Source: Pseudomonadota bacterium
GTDB lineage: Bacteria > Pseudomonadota > Alphaproteobacteria > Sphingomonadales > Sphingomonadaceae
Direction: 5' to 3'
DNA length: 46,225 nt
Assembly: GCA_023433305.1 (NCBI GenBank)
Contig: JAEZCZ010000024.1
Coordinates: 1-46,225 of the forward strand
Under the pieces are notes generated by a model. The model saw only the letters and a program-made list of their open reading frames with translations. It had not been told where the DNA came from and made no database searches. This document shows, one piece after another, positions 32,273-40,180 of this stretch. A program made the translations under genes and the position numbers. Positions within the stretch are counted from its first letter, which is position 1. Every line of letters starts with the position of its first letter.

Positions 32273-33472
32273 TCAGTAGAGCAAGAAGTCCGCTATCTCC
32301 GAGCGCCACCTCACCTCGTCCGCCGAGGCGAGCGCGTCGAGATCGCCGGGACGACTCGTCGGATCGTCGACCCACTCACGCAAGGCCTGCCCGCCGTTAA
32401 TCACATCGATGGCCAACCGCTCGAACTCGTACTCGTACGGGAAATCGCGCCAGATCGGGTAATCCGGATGGAGAGCCCGTATGGCCTTGAAGGCCAGGGC
32501 CTGGAGGCGCCACGGCCGGAACGCCAGGTGATCGTAGAACGCGCCTTCCGCGTGGATCATCAGGCCACTGCATAGCTGGCCTGCGTGCTTGTGGAAGGTC
32601 GGCGTAAACCAGCATTCGCGGAGCGCGCATCCAGCCAGCCATTCGGATCCCATCCGATGCATCTCAGCCAGCACCGCGGAAGCATCGAGATCGGGCGCGC
32701 CGAACAGGACCTCGAGCGGCCGGGTCGTGCCCCTGCCCTCGCTCAACGTGGCGCCCTCGAGCATGACCGTGCCGGCGTAGGCCCGCGCCATGTTGAGATT
32801 GGCGGCGTTGGGGCTCGGATTGATCCAGACCCGGTTTTCGGGCCACCCGAAGCCAGGCCCCGCTTCGGGGAGCCAGTCGTGCATCTCGATTACTCGGTAA
32901 GCGAGGTCGAGACCGGCGGAACGGATAAACCAGTGCCCCATCTCGCCCATCGTCAGGCCGTGACGCATCGGCATTGGACCGGCCCCGACGAAGCTTTCAT
33001 GGCCCGGCAGCAGCAGTGTGCCCTCGACCGGGCGGCCCGCGGGATTGGGCCGGTCGAGGACCCAAACTTCCTTGCCGTGCCGTGCAACTTCTTCGAGCAA
33101 GTAGAGCAATGTCGTGCAGAAGGTGTAGATTCGGCACCCGAGATCTTGCAGATCGAACAGGAACACGTCCGCCGCGCTCATCATCTGGACGGTCGGGCGG
33201 CGCACTTCGCCGTAAAGGCTGAACACGGGGATGCCGTACCGCGGATCGACCTCGTCCGCGGTCTCGACCATGTTGTCCTGCTTGTCGCCCTTTATCCCGT
33301 GCTGGGGGCCAAAGGCTGCCGTCACGTTGATGCCCGCTTCTATGAGCGCATCGAGCGAGTGGGTGAGGTCCACCGTCACCGAGGCTGGATGCGCCACCAG
33401 CGCGACGCGCCGGCCCTCCAAGGGTTTCCGCAAGTCCGGTTCGGCAAGCAGCCGGTCGATCCCGAATTTCAT
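32273..33472 (-). CDS. DUF1343 / NamZ-type exo-beta-N-acetylmuramidase (GH171)
   Basis: A 399-residue DUF1343 protein. The Bacillus subtilis member NamZ releases N-acetylmuramic acid from non-reducing ends of peptidoglycan fragments and founded family GH171. Conserved blocks here: Leu-Val-Ala-His-Pro-Ala-Ser, Phe-Gly-Pro-Gln-His-Gly-Ile, Pro-Val-Phe-Ser-Leu-Tyr-Gly, Phe-Asp-Leu-Gln-Asp-Leu-Gly-x-Arg-x-Tyr-Thr and Leu-Asp-Arg-Pro-Asn-Pro. No signal peptide is seen from ATG 33472, so action in the cytoplasm or on imported fragments is likelier than in the envelope. The start overlaps the stop of the DOMON-like gene by four bases, so the pair is coupled. Typical cell-wall recycling partners (nagZ, murQ, amgK) are not in the window. 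Confidence 0.85.
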   Translation of the reverse strand: MKFGIDRLLAEPDLRKPLEGRRVALVAHPASVTVDLTHSLDALIEAGINVTAAFGPQHGIKGDKQDNMVETADEVDPRYGIPVFSLYGEVRRPTVQMMSAADVFLFDLQDLGCRIYTFCTTLLYLLEEVARHGKEVWVLDRPNPAGRPVEGTLLLPGHESFVGAGPMPMRHGLTMGEMGHWFIRSAGLDLAYRVIEMHDWLPEAGPGFGWPENRVWINPSPNAANLNMARAYAGTVMLEGATLSEGRGTTRPLEVLFGAPDLDASAVLAEMHRMGSEWLAGCALRECWFTPTFHKHAGQLCSGLMIHAEGAFYDHLAFRPWRLQALAFKAIRALHPDYPIWRDFPYEYEFERLAIDVINGGQALREWVDDPTSRPGDLDALASADEVRWRSEIADFLLY

Positions 33473-34011
33473 GCCGCTCCCGGTGCCGGAAGGTCGGCGG
33501 CGAAGCAAGCGGGTGCATGGAAGTCGGGCTGTCCTTCGGGATGTGTCAGCGCCCAGTAGGACTTCACCCCACCCTCCTCCTCGAGCACCGCGCAGAGACC
33601 CATCGCGCAGTCTTCGAGTGGAAGACCGCCCGCCGGAATGGCGGCGTCGAAGATCGCAAAGGTGCTGCCGAGCCTCATCGTGCATTCGGGTTCGCGCGGG
33701 AACGGCCGCTCGCCCATTCCGGAGCGGTAGCTTCCGAAGTCATATGCGTTCCAGCGCTCGGACGGGGAGAGGTTGAGCTCGACATAACTGTCGCCTCCGC
33801 GCGGCTTCAGGAACAATTCAAAGCAGGTCGTTCTCCAGAGTTCATCCGCCCTGCCCTTGCCGGCAAAAGCGGGCACAACGAGCTGCCGTGACCCCTCAAC
33901 GCGCCAGCGGGCACGAAGCCAGCTGGCGTCGGCGCCGATGATTTTCGCCTCGACACGGGTGACATTTGCCGGCGGGTGATCGGGGTGTGCGACCAGCTGA
34001 TGCGTTTGCAT
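33469..34011 (-). CDS. DOMON-like domain-containing protein
   Basis: A 180-residue protein of the DOMON-like group, beta-sandwich proteins related to carbohydrate-binding family 9 and heme/sugar-binding DOMON domains. It has no signal peptide. The block Leu-Trp-Arg-Thr-Thr-Cys-Phe-Glu-Leu-Phe-Leu (around 59-69) and the C-terminal His-Pro-Glu-Gly-Gln-Pro-Asp-Phe-His-Ala-Pro-x-Cys-Phe-Ala are the family marks. The role is unknown; coupling to a muramidase-like enzyme hints at amino sugar or glycan handling (inference). Divergent from tyrS with 44 bases between starts. Confidence 0.85.
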   Translation of the reverse strand: MQTHQLVAHPDHPPANVTRVEAKIIGADASWLRARWRVEGSRQLVVPAFAGKGRADELWRTTCFELFLKPRGGDSYVELNLSPSERWNAYDFGSYRSGMGERPFPREPECTMRLGSTFAIFDAAIPAGGLPLEDCAMGLCAVLEEEGGVKSYWALTHPEGQPDFHAPACFAADLPAPGAA

Positions 34012-34055
34012 GAAATCCCTTGCGTGCTACGCGCCCGCGCCGCACGAGGAGCGCC

Positions 34056-35303
34056 ATGAGCCAATACAAATCCGACCTGCTGCGTCTACTCGACGAACGC
34101 GGCTATATCCACCAACTAACCGACGCCGAGGGATTGGACGCCCTCGCGCAGCGGCAAGTGGTGCCCGGTTATATCGGCTTCGACGCGACCGCTCCGTCGC
34201 TCCATGTCGGCTCGATGGTCCAGATCATGCTGCTGCGTCGACTGCAGCAGACCGGGCACAAGCCCGTCGTGCTGATGGGCGGCGGAACCACTCGGATCGG
34301 CGACCCGACAGGCCGCGACGAGAGCCGCAAGATGCTGAGCAACGAGACGATCGATGCCAACATCGCCTCGATCCGGACGGTGTTCGAGCGGTTCCTGACG
34401 TTCGCGCCAGAAGGTGAAATGGGCGGCCCGACCGACGCGGTGATGGTCAACAACCACGATTGGCTGGGCCAGCTTGGCTATATCGAGCTGCTCCAGGAAG
34501 TCGGCACGCATTTCACGATCAACCGCATGCTGACCTTCGATTCCGTTCGCCTGCGGCTGGACCGCGAGCAACCGATGACGTTCCTCGAGTTCAACTACAT
34601 GATCCTCCAGGGCTACGACTTCCGCCACCTGGCGAAGAACATGGGCGTGCGGCTGCAAATGGGCGGCTCCGACCAGTGGGGCAACATCGTCAACGGAGTC
34701 GAACTGACCCGCAGGATGGACGGTGTCGAAGTGTTTGGCGTAACGACCCCGCTGCTCACCACCGCCGACGGGGCCAAGATGGGCAAGACTGCCGCCGGCG
34801 CGGTGTGGCTGAACGACGAGCAGCTGCCGAGCTACGACTTCTGGCAGTATTGGCGCAACGTCGACGATCGCGACGTGGGCAAGTTCCTGCGGCTGTTCAC
34901 CGACCTTTCGCTCGACGAAGTCGCGCGGCTCGAAGCGCTGCAAGGGGCCGAGATCAACCAGGCGAAGGTGGTGCTTGCCAACGAGATCACCGGGCTGGTG
35001 CGCGGCGGAGAAGCGGCGCGCGCGGCCGAGGCGACGGCGGCGGCGACGTTCGCCGGCGGCGGGCTCGGCGAGGACTTGCCCGTACTCGAGGTTTCGAGCG
35101 AAGGCATCCGGCTCGGCGCGGCATGCACCGCGGTGGGATTCACGGCTTCCAATGGCGAGGCCAAGCGCAAGATCGCCGAGGGCGCGGTCCGCATCGACGA
35201 CGGACCGGTGACCGATCCGGCGTTCCTCGTGGAAGTAGCCCCGGGTCAGGAGCGCAAGCTCAGCCTGGGCCGGAAGCGGCACGCCATTCTGCGGGGTTCC
35301 TGA
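34056..35303 (+). CDS. tyrS: Tyrosyl-tRNA synthetase
   Basis: A 415-residue class I synthetase charging tRNA-Tyr. The HIGH-type motif is Ser-Leu-His-Val-Gly at 48-52 and the KMSKS-type loop is Lys-Met-Gly-Lys-Thr near 242, both in the variants usual for bacterial TyrS. An S4-like RNA-binding domain fills the last 65 residues. The ATG at 34056 follows GAGGAG closely; the frame is open for 12 more codons upstream without homology. Followed after 76 bases by the PilZ gene. Confidence 0.96.
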   Translation: MSQYKSDLLRLLDERGYIHQLTDAEGLDALAQRQVVPGYIGFDATAPSLHVGSMVQIMLLRRLQQTGHKPVVLMGGGTTRIGDPTGRDESRKMLSNETIDANIASIRTVFERFLTFAPEGEMGGPTDAVMVNNHDWLGQLGYIELLQEVGTHFTINRMLTFDSVRLRLDREQPMTFLEFNYMILQGYDFRHLAKNMGVRLQMGGSDQWGNIVNGVELTRRMDGVEVFGVTTPLLTTADGAKMGKTAAGAVWLNDEQLPSYDFWQYWRNVDDRDVGKFLRLFTDLSLDEVARLEALQGAEINQAKVVLANEITGLVRGGEAARAAEATAAATFAGGGLGEDLPVLEVSSEGIRLGAACTAVGFTASNGEAKRKIAEGAVRIDDGPVTDPAFLVEVAPGQERKLSLGRKRHAILRGS

Positions 35304-35379
35304 AGAGGCCTTTTACCCTTTCTCCAGCTTTTCCTGCGATCAGCACCTCTCCGAGTTGTTGAAAGTGAGGTCATCTGGA

Positions 35380-35733
35380 ATGGCAGGCGGAGCCCAGCTG
35401 TCAGTCCCCGACATGCGCCGCGCGGCGCGTCATCCGGTGGATTACCCCGTCATCGGGGAGCACCGCACGATCGGCGACATCAAGCTTCATATCAGCAACC
35501 TCTCCGCCCACGGCTTCATGGTCGACGAGCTCGGAGAGGATTCCCCGGTGTTCGCGCGCGGGGACCGAGTGATCATTCGCCTGCCGCTGATCGGCCGGAT
35601 CGAAGCCTACTGCATCTGGATGGCCGGCGATCGCGCGGGTTTCCAGTTCGAGCGGATCGTCCGCCTCGACGACTTCATGGCGATGATCGAAGAGCTGCAA
35701 CCGAACCCGCGCCTGCGCCGCCGCGGCGGCTAG
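35380..35733 (+). CDS. PilZ domain protein (putative c-di-GMP receptor)
   Basis: A 117-residue single-domain PilZ protein. The c-di-GMP motif parts are Arg-Arg-Ala-Ala-Arg near residue 13-17 (RxxxR) and Asn-Leu-Ser-Ala-His-Gly at about 41-46 ((D/N)xSxxG), both intact, so ligand binding is plausible. It would tune motility, adhesion or exopolysaccharide output as a free-standing adaptor. I chose the ATG at 35380, preceded by GAGGT at a good distance, over a TTG at 35356. Confidence 0.85.
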   Translation: MAGGAQLSVPDMRRAARHPVDYPVIGEHRTIGDIKLHISNLSAHGFMVDELGEDSPVFARGDRVIIRLPLIGRIEAYCIWMAGDRAGFQFERIVRLDDFMAMIEELQPNPRLRRRGG

Positions 35734-35809
35734 CCGCACAAGCAGCGGTAGGCAGCGCGCAAGTTTCTGACCGCTTGGCACCCTCGCGCGCGCCTGCCAT
35801 GGGCGCGGC

Positions 35810-37111
35810 GTGAACGCGACCGCCCCTGAACCCAGCTCTCCGCTGCAGATCCCCGATTACCGGCGGTTCTGGTTCGCCCGCTTCCTGGCCACGTTCGCCA
35901 CCATCTCGATGGTGGTCCTGATCGGCTATCAGACTTATGACGTGGCGCGCGCACAGTATGGCATGGGCCTGCGCGACGCGTCGTTGATGCTCGGCTTGCT
36001 GGGAGCGGCACAGTTCATCCCGCTGTTCGTGCTCACGCCAGTCGCGGGCGTGGCGGCCGACCTGTTCGACCGGCGCCGCGTGGTGTTGTTCGCCAACCTG
36101 ATCGACTGCGGCATCGCGCTCTCGCTGGCGTTCGCCACCGTCAACGATGCCTTGAGCTTGCCGCTCCTGTTCGCTCTCGCGGCAGCCCACGGAGCCGCTC
36201 GGGTGTTCAACGGCCCCGCCCTCAGCGCGATCGCGCCGAACATCGTGCCGCCAGCGCTTCTACCGAAGGCGATCGCGCTTTCCTCGATGGGCTGGCAGAT
36301 CGGCACCGTCGTCGGGCCCGCCGTGGGCGGTTTCCTATTCGCCGAAAGCGCCTCGGCACCTTACTTTCTCGCCGCTGGCATGCTCCTCGCTTCGGGGCTA
36401 CTCATCTCCATCGTCCGACCGGTGCGCGCGGTGCATGAAGGCCCGCGGCGCCATCCGATCCGGCAGATCGTCGACGGCTTCGTGTTCGTGCGCAAGGAAC
36501 GGTTCCTGTTCGGCTGCATCACGCTCGACTTGTTCGCCGTGCTTCTCGGCGGGGCGACCGCGATGCTGCCGGTGTTCGCGCGCGATATTCTCGAGGTCGG
36601 CCCCCAGGGCCTGGGCCTGATGCGCGGGGCGCCCGCTGTCGGGGCCGCCCTCGTCGCTGCCTGGCTGTCATGGAAGCCACTCGAGAACAACGTAGGGGTC
36701 AAGATGCTGTGGGCGGTGGTCGCCTTCGGCGCCGCGACCGTGGGGTTCGCCGTCTCGCGCAATTTCGCGCTGTCGATGGCCATGCTCGCGTTGCTGGGAG
36801 GCGCGGACATGATCTCCGTGTTCGTGCGCAATTCGCTGATTCAGCTCAACACCCCCGATTCGATGCGCGGCCGCGTTTCCGCAATCTCCGGCCTGGCCAT
36901 CTCGGCCTCGAACGAGCTCGGTGAATTCCGCGCCGGATTGATGGCCGGGCTGCTCGGGGCGGTCGGGGCGGTTGCCATCGGCGGCGTGGGTGCGATAGTC
37001 GTGACAGCGCTTTGGGCGGCGATCTTCCCCGAGCTGCGGCAAGCAAGAACGTTCGATTCCCGTTTCCTCCACCGCGATCCAATCAAGGACACCAAGGAGC
37101 CCGCGACATGA
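35810..37111 (+). CDS. MFS transporter (EntS-like exporter family)
   Basis: A 433-residue permease with about twelve hydrophobic segments. The opening Tyr-Arg-Arg-Phe-Trp-Phe-Ala-Arg and the loop Ala-Gly-Val-Ala-Ala-Asp-Leu-Phe-Asp-Arg-Arg-Arg-Val (MFS motif A between helices 2 and 3) place it in the group containing enterobactin exporter EntS and macrolide exporters. The long TM6-7 loop is basic. No siderophore or resistance gene is linked, so the substrate is unknown. GTG start at 35810 without a strong RBS; the stop overlaps the cysK start (ATGA). Confidence 0.88.
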   Translation: MNATAPEPSSPLQIPDYRRFWFARFLATFATISMVVLIGYQTYDVARAQYGMGLRDASLMLGLLGAAQFIPLFVLTPVAGVAADLFDRRRVVLFANLIDCGIALSLAFATVNDALSLPLLFALAAAHGAARVFNGPALSAIAPNIVPPALLPKAIALSSMGWQIGTVVGPAVGGFLFAESASAPYFLAAGMLLASGLLISIVRPVRAVHEGPRRHPIRQIVDGFVFVRKERFLFGCITLDLFAVLLGGATAMLPVFARDILEVGPQGLGLMRGAPAVGAALVAAWLSWKPLENNVGVKMLWAVVAFGAATVGFAVSRNFALSMAMLALLGGADMISVFVRNSLIQLNTPDSMRGRVSAISGLAISASNELGEFRAGLMAGLLGAVGAVAIGGVGAIVVTALWAAIFPELRQARTFDSRFLHRDPIKDTKEPAT

Positions 37112-38028
37112 AGGCCGACAACGTCCTCGCCACCATCGGCAACACCCCGCACATCCGCCTCTCGCGGTTGTTCCCGGACCACGAAGTGTGGGTGAAAAGC
37201 GAGCGCGCCAACCCGGGCGGATCGATCAAGGATCGCATCGCGCTGGCGATGGTGGAAGACGCCGAGAAGTCCGGCGCGCTCAAGCCCGGCGGTACGATTA
37301 TTGAGCCGACCAGCGGCAACACCGGCATCGGATTGGCGATGGTCGCCGCGGTCAAGGGCTACAAGCTGGTGCTCGTAATGCCCGAATCGATGTCGCTCGA
37401 GCGGCGGCGGCTGATGCTGGCCTATGGCGGCACTTTCGACCTGACACCCAAGGAAGGCGGCATGAAAGGCGCGATCGCCCGCGCCAAGGAGCTTGTCGAG
37501 CAGACTCCGGGAGCATGGATGCCGCAGCAGTTCGACAACCCGGCGAACGTGGAGATCCACGCCCGCGTTACCGCGGCGGAGATCCTGCACGACTTCGCCG
37601 ACGCGCCATTCGATGTCCTGATTACGGGCGTCGGCACCGGCGGCCACCTGACCGGATGCGCCGAGGTGCTCAAGAAGGCGTGGCCCGGCTTCAAGGCCTA
37701 CGCAGTAGAGCCGACGTTGTCGCCCGTCATCTCCGGCGGCCAGCCCGGCCCGCATCCGATCCAGGGCATTGGCGGCGGCTTCATCCCGACAAACCTTCAC
37801 ACGCAGTCGATCGATGGCGCAATTACGGTCGAGGCGGAGGATGCCAAGGAAATGGCTCGCCGCTGCGCCCGCGAGGAAGGCCTGCTGATCGGCATATCGA
37901 GCGGCGCCACACTGGCGGCGATCGCGCAGAAGCTTCCAGAGCTTGGCGCGGGCGCGAAGGTGCTGGGTTTCAATTACGATACCGGCGAACGGTATCTCTC
38001 GGTGCCGGACTTCCTGCCGACGGAGTAG
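37108..38028 (+). CDS. cysK: Cysteine synthase A (O-acetylserine sulfhydrylase)
   Basis: A 306-residue PLP enzyme making cysteine from O-acetylserine and sulfide. Lys41 in Pro-Gly-Gly-Ser-Ile-Lys-Asp-Arg binds PLP; Thr-Ser-Gly-Asn-Thr-Gly-Ile-Gly (about 70-77) is the substrate loop and Gly-Val-Gly-Thr-Gly-Gly-His-Leu-Thr-Gly the phosphate loop. Start ATG 37108 follows AAGGAG at nine bases and overlaps the transporter stop, so the two are co-expressed. Such MFS-cysK coupling could mean export of a cysteine-related compound, but that is speculation. Cystathionine beta-synthase is a less likely identity given the length and motifs. Confidence 0.92.
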   Translation: MKADNVLATIGNTPHIRLSRLFPDHEVWVKSERANPGGSIKDRIALAMVEDAEKSGALKPGGTIIEPTSGNTGIGLAMVAAVKGYKLVLVMPESMSLERRRLMLAYGGTFDLTPKEGGMKGAIARAKELVEQTPGAWMPQQFDNPANVEIHARVTAAEILHDFADAPFDVLITGVGTGGHLTGCAEVLKKAWPGFKAYAVEPTLSPVISGGQPGPHPIQGIGGGFIPTNLHTQSIDGAITVEAEDAKEMARRCAREEGLLIGISSGATLAAIAQKLPELGAGAKVLGFNYDTGERYLSVPDFLPTE

Positions 38029-38068
38029 GCCGAGCAGGTGCGTTTTCGACGGGCGACCTGGACTCAGA

Positions 38069-38097
38069 GCCGGAGAGCGGACACCTAGCTCTCCGGC
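38069..38097 (+). terminator. Hairpin after cysK, possible terminator
   Basis: A perfect 10-bp stem (38069-38078 with 38088-38097) with a nine-base loop, 40 bases after the cysK stop. No T-tract follows, so intrinsic termination is uncertain. Confidence 0.4.
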
Positions 38098-38120
38098 GTC
38101 ATCTCGCATAAGCCGCCGAC

Positions 38121-38819
38121 ATGGACCTTTGCCCGCTCGATTACGCCGACGGCGACACGTCTCTTTCGGGGCTGCTCGCCCGTCCGTCGCGAGAGCCTCG
38201 AGCCGCGATCCTCGTCTTTCCGACAATCATGAACTCGACGCCCGCGGTCGAGGACAAGGCAACGCGGCTTGCCGAAGCCGGTTACATGACGCTGATCGCG
38301 GACTTCTACGGCCGACGGCCCGGGAGTTTCGACGAAGCACGTGCTCTTGCGGCCGCTATTCGGCCAAATCCGCTCGTTTATCGACAGCGACTCAAGGCCG
38401 GACTGCGCGCGCTGGCAATGCTTCCAGAAGCGGAGGGCTTGCCGCTCGCGGCCATCGGGTTCTGCATGGGCGGGCAAGCCGCGCTGGAGCTGGCGCGCGA
38501 CGGCGCGCCGCTGGAGGCGGTCGTCAGCTTCCATGGCTTGCTCGACACCGGGCTCCCTGCAGCAGCCGGTCAGATCGCAGCGCGCATCCTCGTCTGCCAT
38601 GGCGACGCTGACCCGATGGTGCCGCGCAGTCAGGTTATCGGCTTCTGGGAAGAAATGGATTCATCCGGCGCGAACTGGCATTTTCATTCTTACAGCGGAG
38701 TGAGACACGGTTTCACAAATCCCGCTCCCACCGAGAATCCGGCCACCGCTTACGATGCCAGCGCGGACCGACAGAGCTGGGCGGCGATGCTGGAACTGTT
38801 CGACGAGGTCTTCGCTTAG
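38121..38819 (+). CDS. Dienelactone hydrolase family protein
   Basis: A 232-residue alpha/beta hydrolase. The dienelactone-hydrolase-type triad is Cys115 (Gly-Phe-Cys-Met-Gly-Gly), Asp164 or Asp162 (His-Gly-Asp-Ala-Asp-Pro-Met) and His196 (Arg-His-Gly-Phe-Thr-Asn). Classical members open dienelactone in chlorocatechol breakdown, but this clade is broad and no ring-cleavage genes are linked. Six bases separate it from the flavoprotein gene, so both are probably one transcription unit. Confidence 0.88.
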   Translation: MDLCPLDYADGDTSLSGLLARPSREPRAAILVFPTIMNSTPAVEDKATRLAEAGYMTLIADFYGRRPGSFDEARALAAAIRPNPLVYRQRLKAGLRALAMLPEAEGLPLAAIGFCMGGQAALELARDGAPLEAVVSFHGLLDTGLPAAAGQIAARILVCHGDADPMVPRSQVIGFWEEMDSSGANWHFHSYSGVRHGFTNPAPTENPATAYDASADRQSWAAMLELFDEVFA

Positions 38820-38825
38820 CGAGGC

Positions 38826-40172
38826 ATGCCAGCCTCCCTCGATGAGCGCGGCGTCGTCCGCCGCGACCGGCCCCGTTACGACGAGGCGCGCCGGGACGTC
38901 ATCTGGAACAAGCGTCTTGCCCTCGCGCGGGCTCCACAAGCCATTATCAGGTGCCACTCCGCCGATGATGTCGCGGAGGCCATCCGCGTCGCGGGCGCAG
39001 ATCGCCTGAAGGTTTCCCCGCGAGGCAGCGGCCATCATTACGAAGCGGCTGCGCTTCGCGACGGCGGGTTATTGTTGGACCTCGGCGCGATCGACTTCGT
39101 CGAGATCGACGCTCGCAAGCGGACCGCGTGGGTAGGCGCCGGGATACGTGGCGGCGCGCTGAGTGCCAGGCTGGCCAAACATGGCTTCGCCTTCCCCGTC
39201 GGCCACTGCGCCGACGTCGCGCTAAGCGGCTACATCCTCGCGGGCGGCTTCGGGTGGAACGCGGGGGAATGGGGGCCGGCCTGCGCCAATGTCGCCGCCA
39301 TCGAAATGATCACCGCGGCGGGTGACAAGATCGTCGCCAGTGAAAGCGAGCATCCTGGTCTCTTCTGGGCTGCCCGCGGCGCCGGTCCGGGCTTTTTTGC
39401 CGCCATCACCGCCTACCAGCTCCGCCTCCACGGCCTGCCCCAGACGGCGGTGGCCTGGCAGGCGACGTTCGAGGTCGACAGCGCGCCGGTTCTCGCCGAC
39501 TGGTTGACCGCAGCCACGGCTGCCGCCGATCCGTCGGCGGAAGTCATCTGCCTCGTCGGCGCCGATGTACACAGCGGCAAACCCGCCATAACCATTCGCG
39601 CCGTGGCGGTCGGCGGCGACGTGGGCGAGGCCCGATCGCGAATCGCGTCGTTCCACTCGCCTCCCGCCGCCGCAGAGCTACTTGGCGATATTGCGGAAGA
39701 TCCAATGGCTTTCGTCGATCTGACGGCTCTGTCCGCAATGCCCGACGGCAAGCGAGTAGCAGCGGACCATATTTGGAGCGACAGCACGATGGGCGATCTT
39801 CTCCTGCGCGCTAGCTCGGTTTCCGCCGCGCCCAGCCCGCATTCGACGGTCAATCTGGTTTCCCTCGGCGGAGGCGGCGTCGTGCCTTCGCGTGCGCATG
39901 GCCCGCACGGGGCGCTGTCGGTCGGTGGAGGGTTGGGCGCGGGAATCTATGCTATTTGGGATGATCCGGCTGATGATGAGGCCAATCGATCCTGGGTCCG
40001 CAGCGTCGATGAGGCTCTCTCTCCGTTGCGTTCGGGTCGCTACGTCGGCGAAGCCGATCTCGCAGCCGATCCCGAACGACTCTCCGAATGCTTTACACCC
40101 GAGGCACTGGCGCATCTCGCCGAGTTGCGCGCCCGCTACGACCCGGAAGGATTGTTCTTCGCCTGGCCGTGA
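38826..40172 (+). CDS. FAD-linked oxidoreductase of the berberine-bridge-enzyme (BBE) / PCMH type
   Basis: A 448-residue flavoprotein. The PCMH-type FAD domain (about 30-210) contains Arg-Gly-Ser-Gly-His70-His71 and Gly-His-Cys128-Ala-Asp-Val-Ala, the two places where BBE-like enzymes attach FAD by a histidyl and a cysteinyl bond, so bicovalent FAD is possible. Ala-Gly-Gly-Phe-Gly-Trp-Asn follows. The C-terminus Arg-Tyr-Asp-Pro-Glu-Gly-Leu-Phe is the BBE-domain end. No signal peptide, in contrast to many secreted BBE oxidases. Substrates of the family are sugars, alcohols and alkaloid-like compounds; none can be assigned. Pairs with the dienelactone hydrolase-like gene upstream. Confidence 0.85.
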   Translation: MPASLDERGVVRRDRPRYDEARRDVIWNKRLALARAPQAIIRCHSADDVAEAIRVAGADRLKVSPRGSGHHYEAAALRDGGLLLDLGAIDFVEIDARKRTAWVGAGIRGGALSARLAKHGFAFPVGHCADVALSGYILAGGFGWNAGEWGPACANVAAIEMITAAGDKIVASESEHPGLFWAARGAGPGFFAAITAYQLRLHGLPQTAVAWQATFEVDSAPVLADWLTAATAAADPSAEVICLVGADVHSGKPAITIRAVAVGGDVGEARSRIASFHSPPAAAELLGDIAEDPMAFVDLTALSAMPDGKRVAADHIWSDSTMGDLLLRASSVSAAPSPHSTVNLVSLGGGGVVPSRAHGPHGALSVGGGLGAGIYAIWDDPADDEANRSWVRSVDEALSPLRSGRYVGEADLAADPERLSECFTPEALAHLAELRARYDPEGLFFAWP

Positions 40173-40180
40173 GTGTCGAT

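Noticed and set aside
34116..35282. Minus-strand frame of 388 codons opposite tyrS
   Set aside because: Complete overlap with tyrS, whose HIGH and KMSKS motifs are intact; the opposite frame shows no protein-like features.
37053..37070. tRNA T-arm-like sequence (GTTCGATTCC)
   Set aside because: It lies inside the MFS coding frame, and no acceptor, D or anticodon stems are found around it.
36841..38226. Long minus-strand frame (461 codons) across the MFS transporter and cysK
   Set aside because: Antisense to well-supported genes, with no recognisable domain or start signal.
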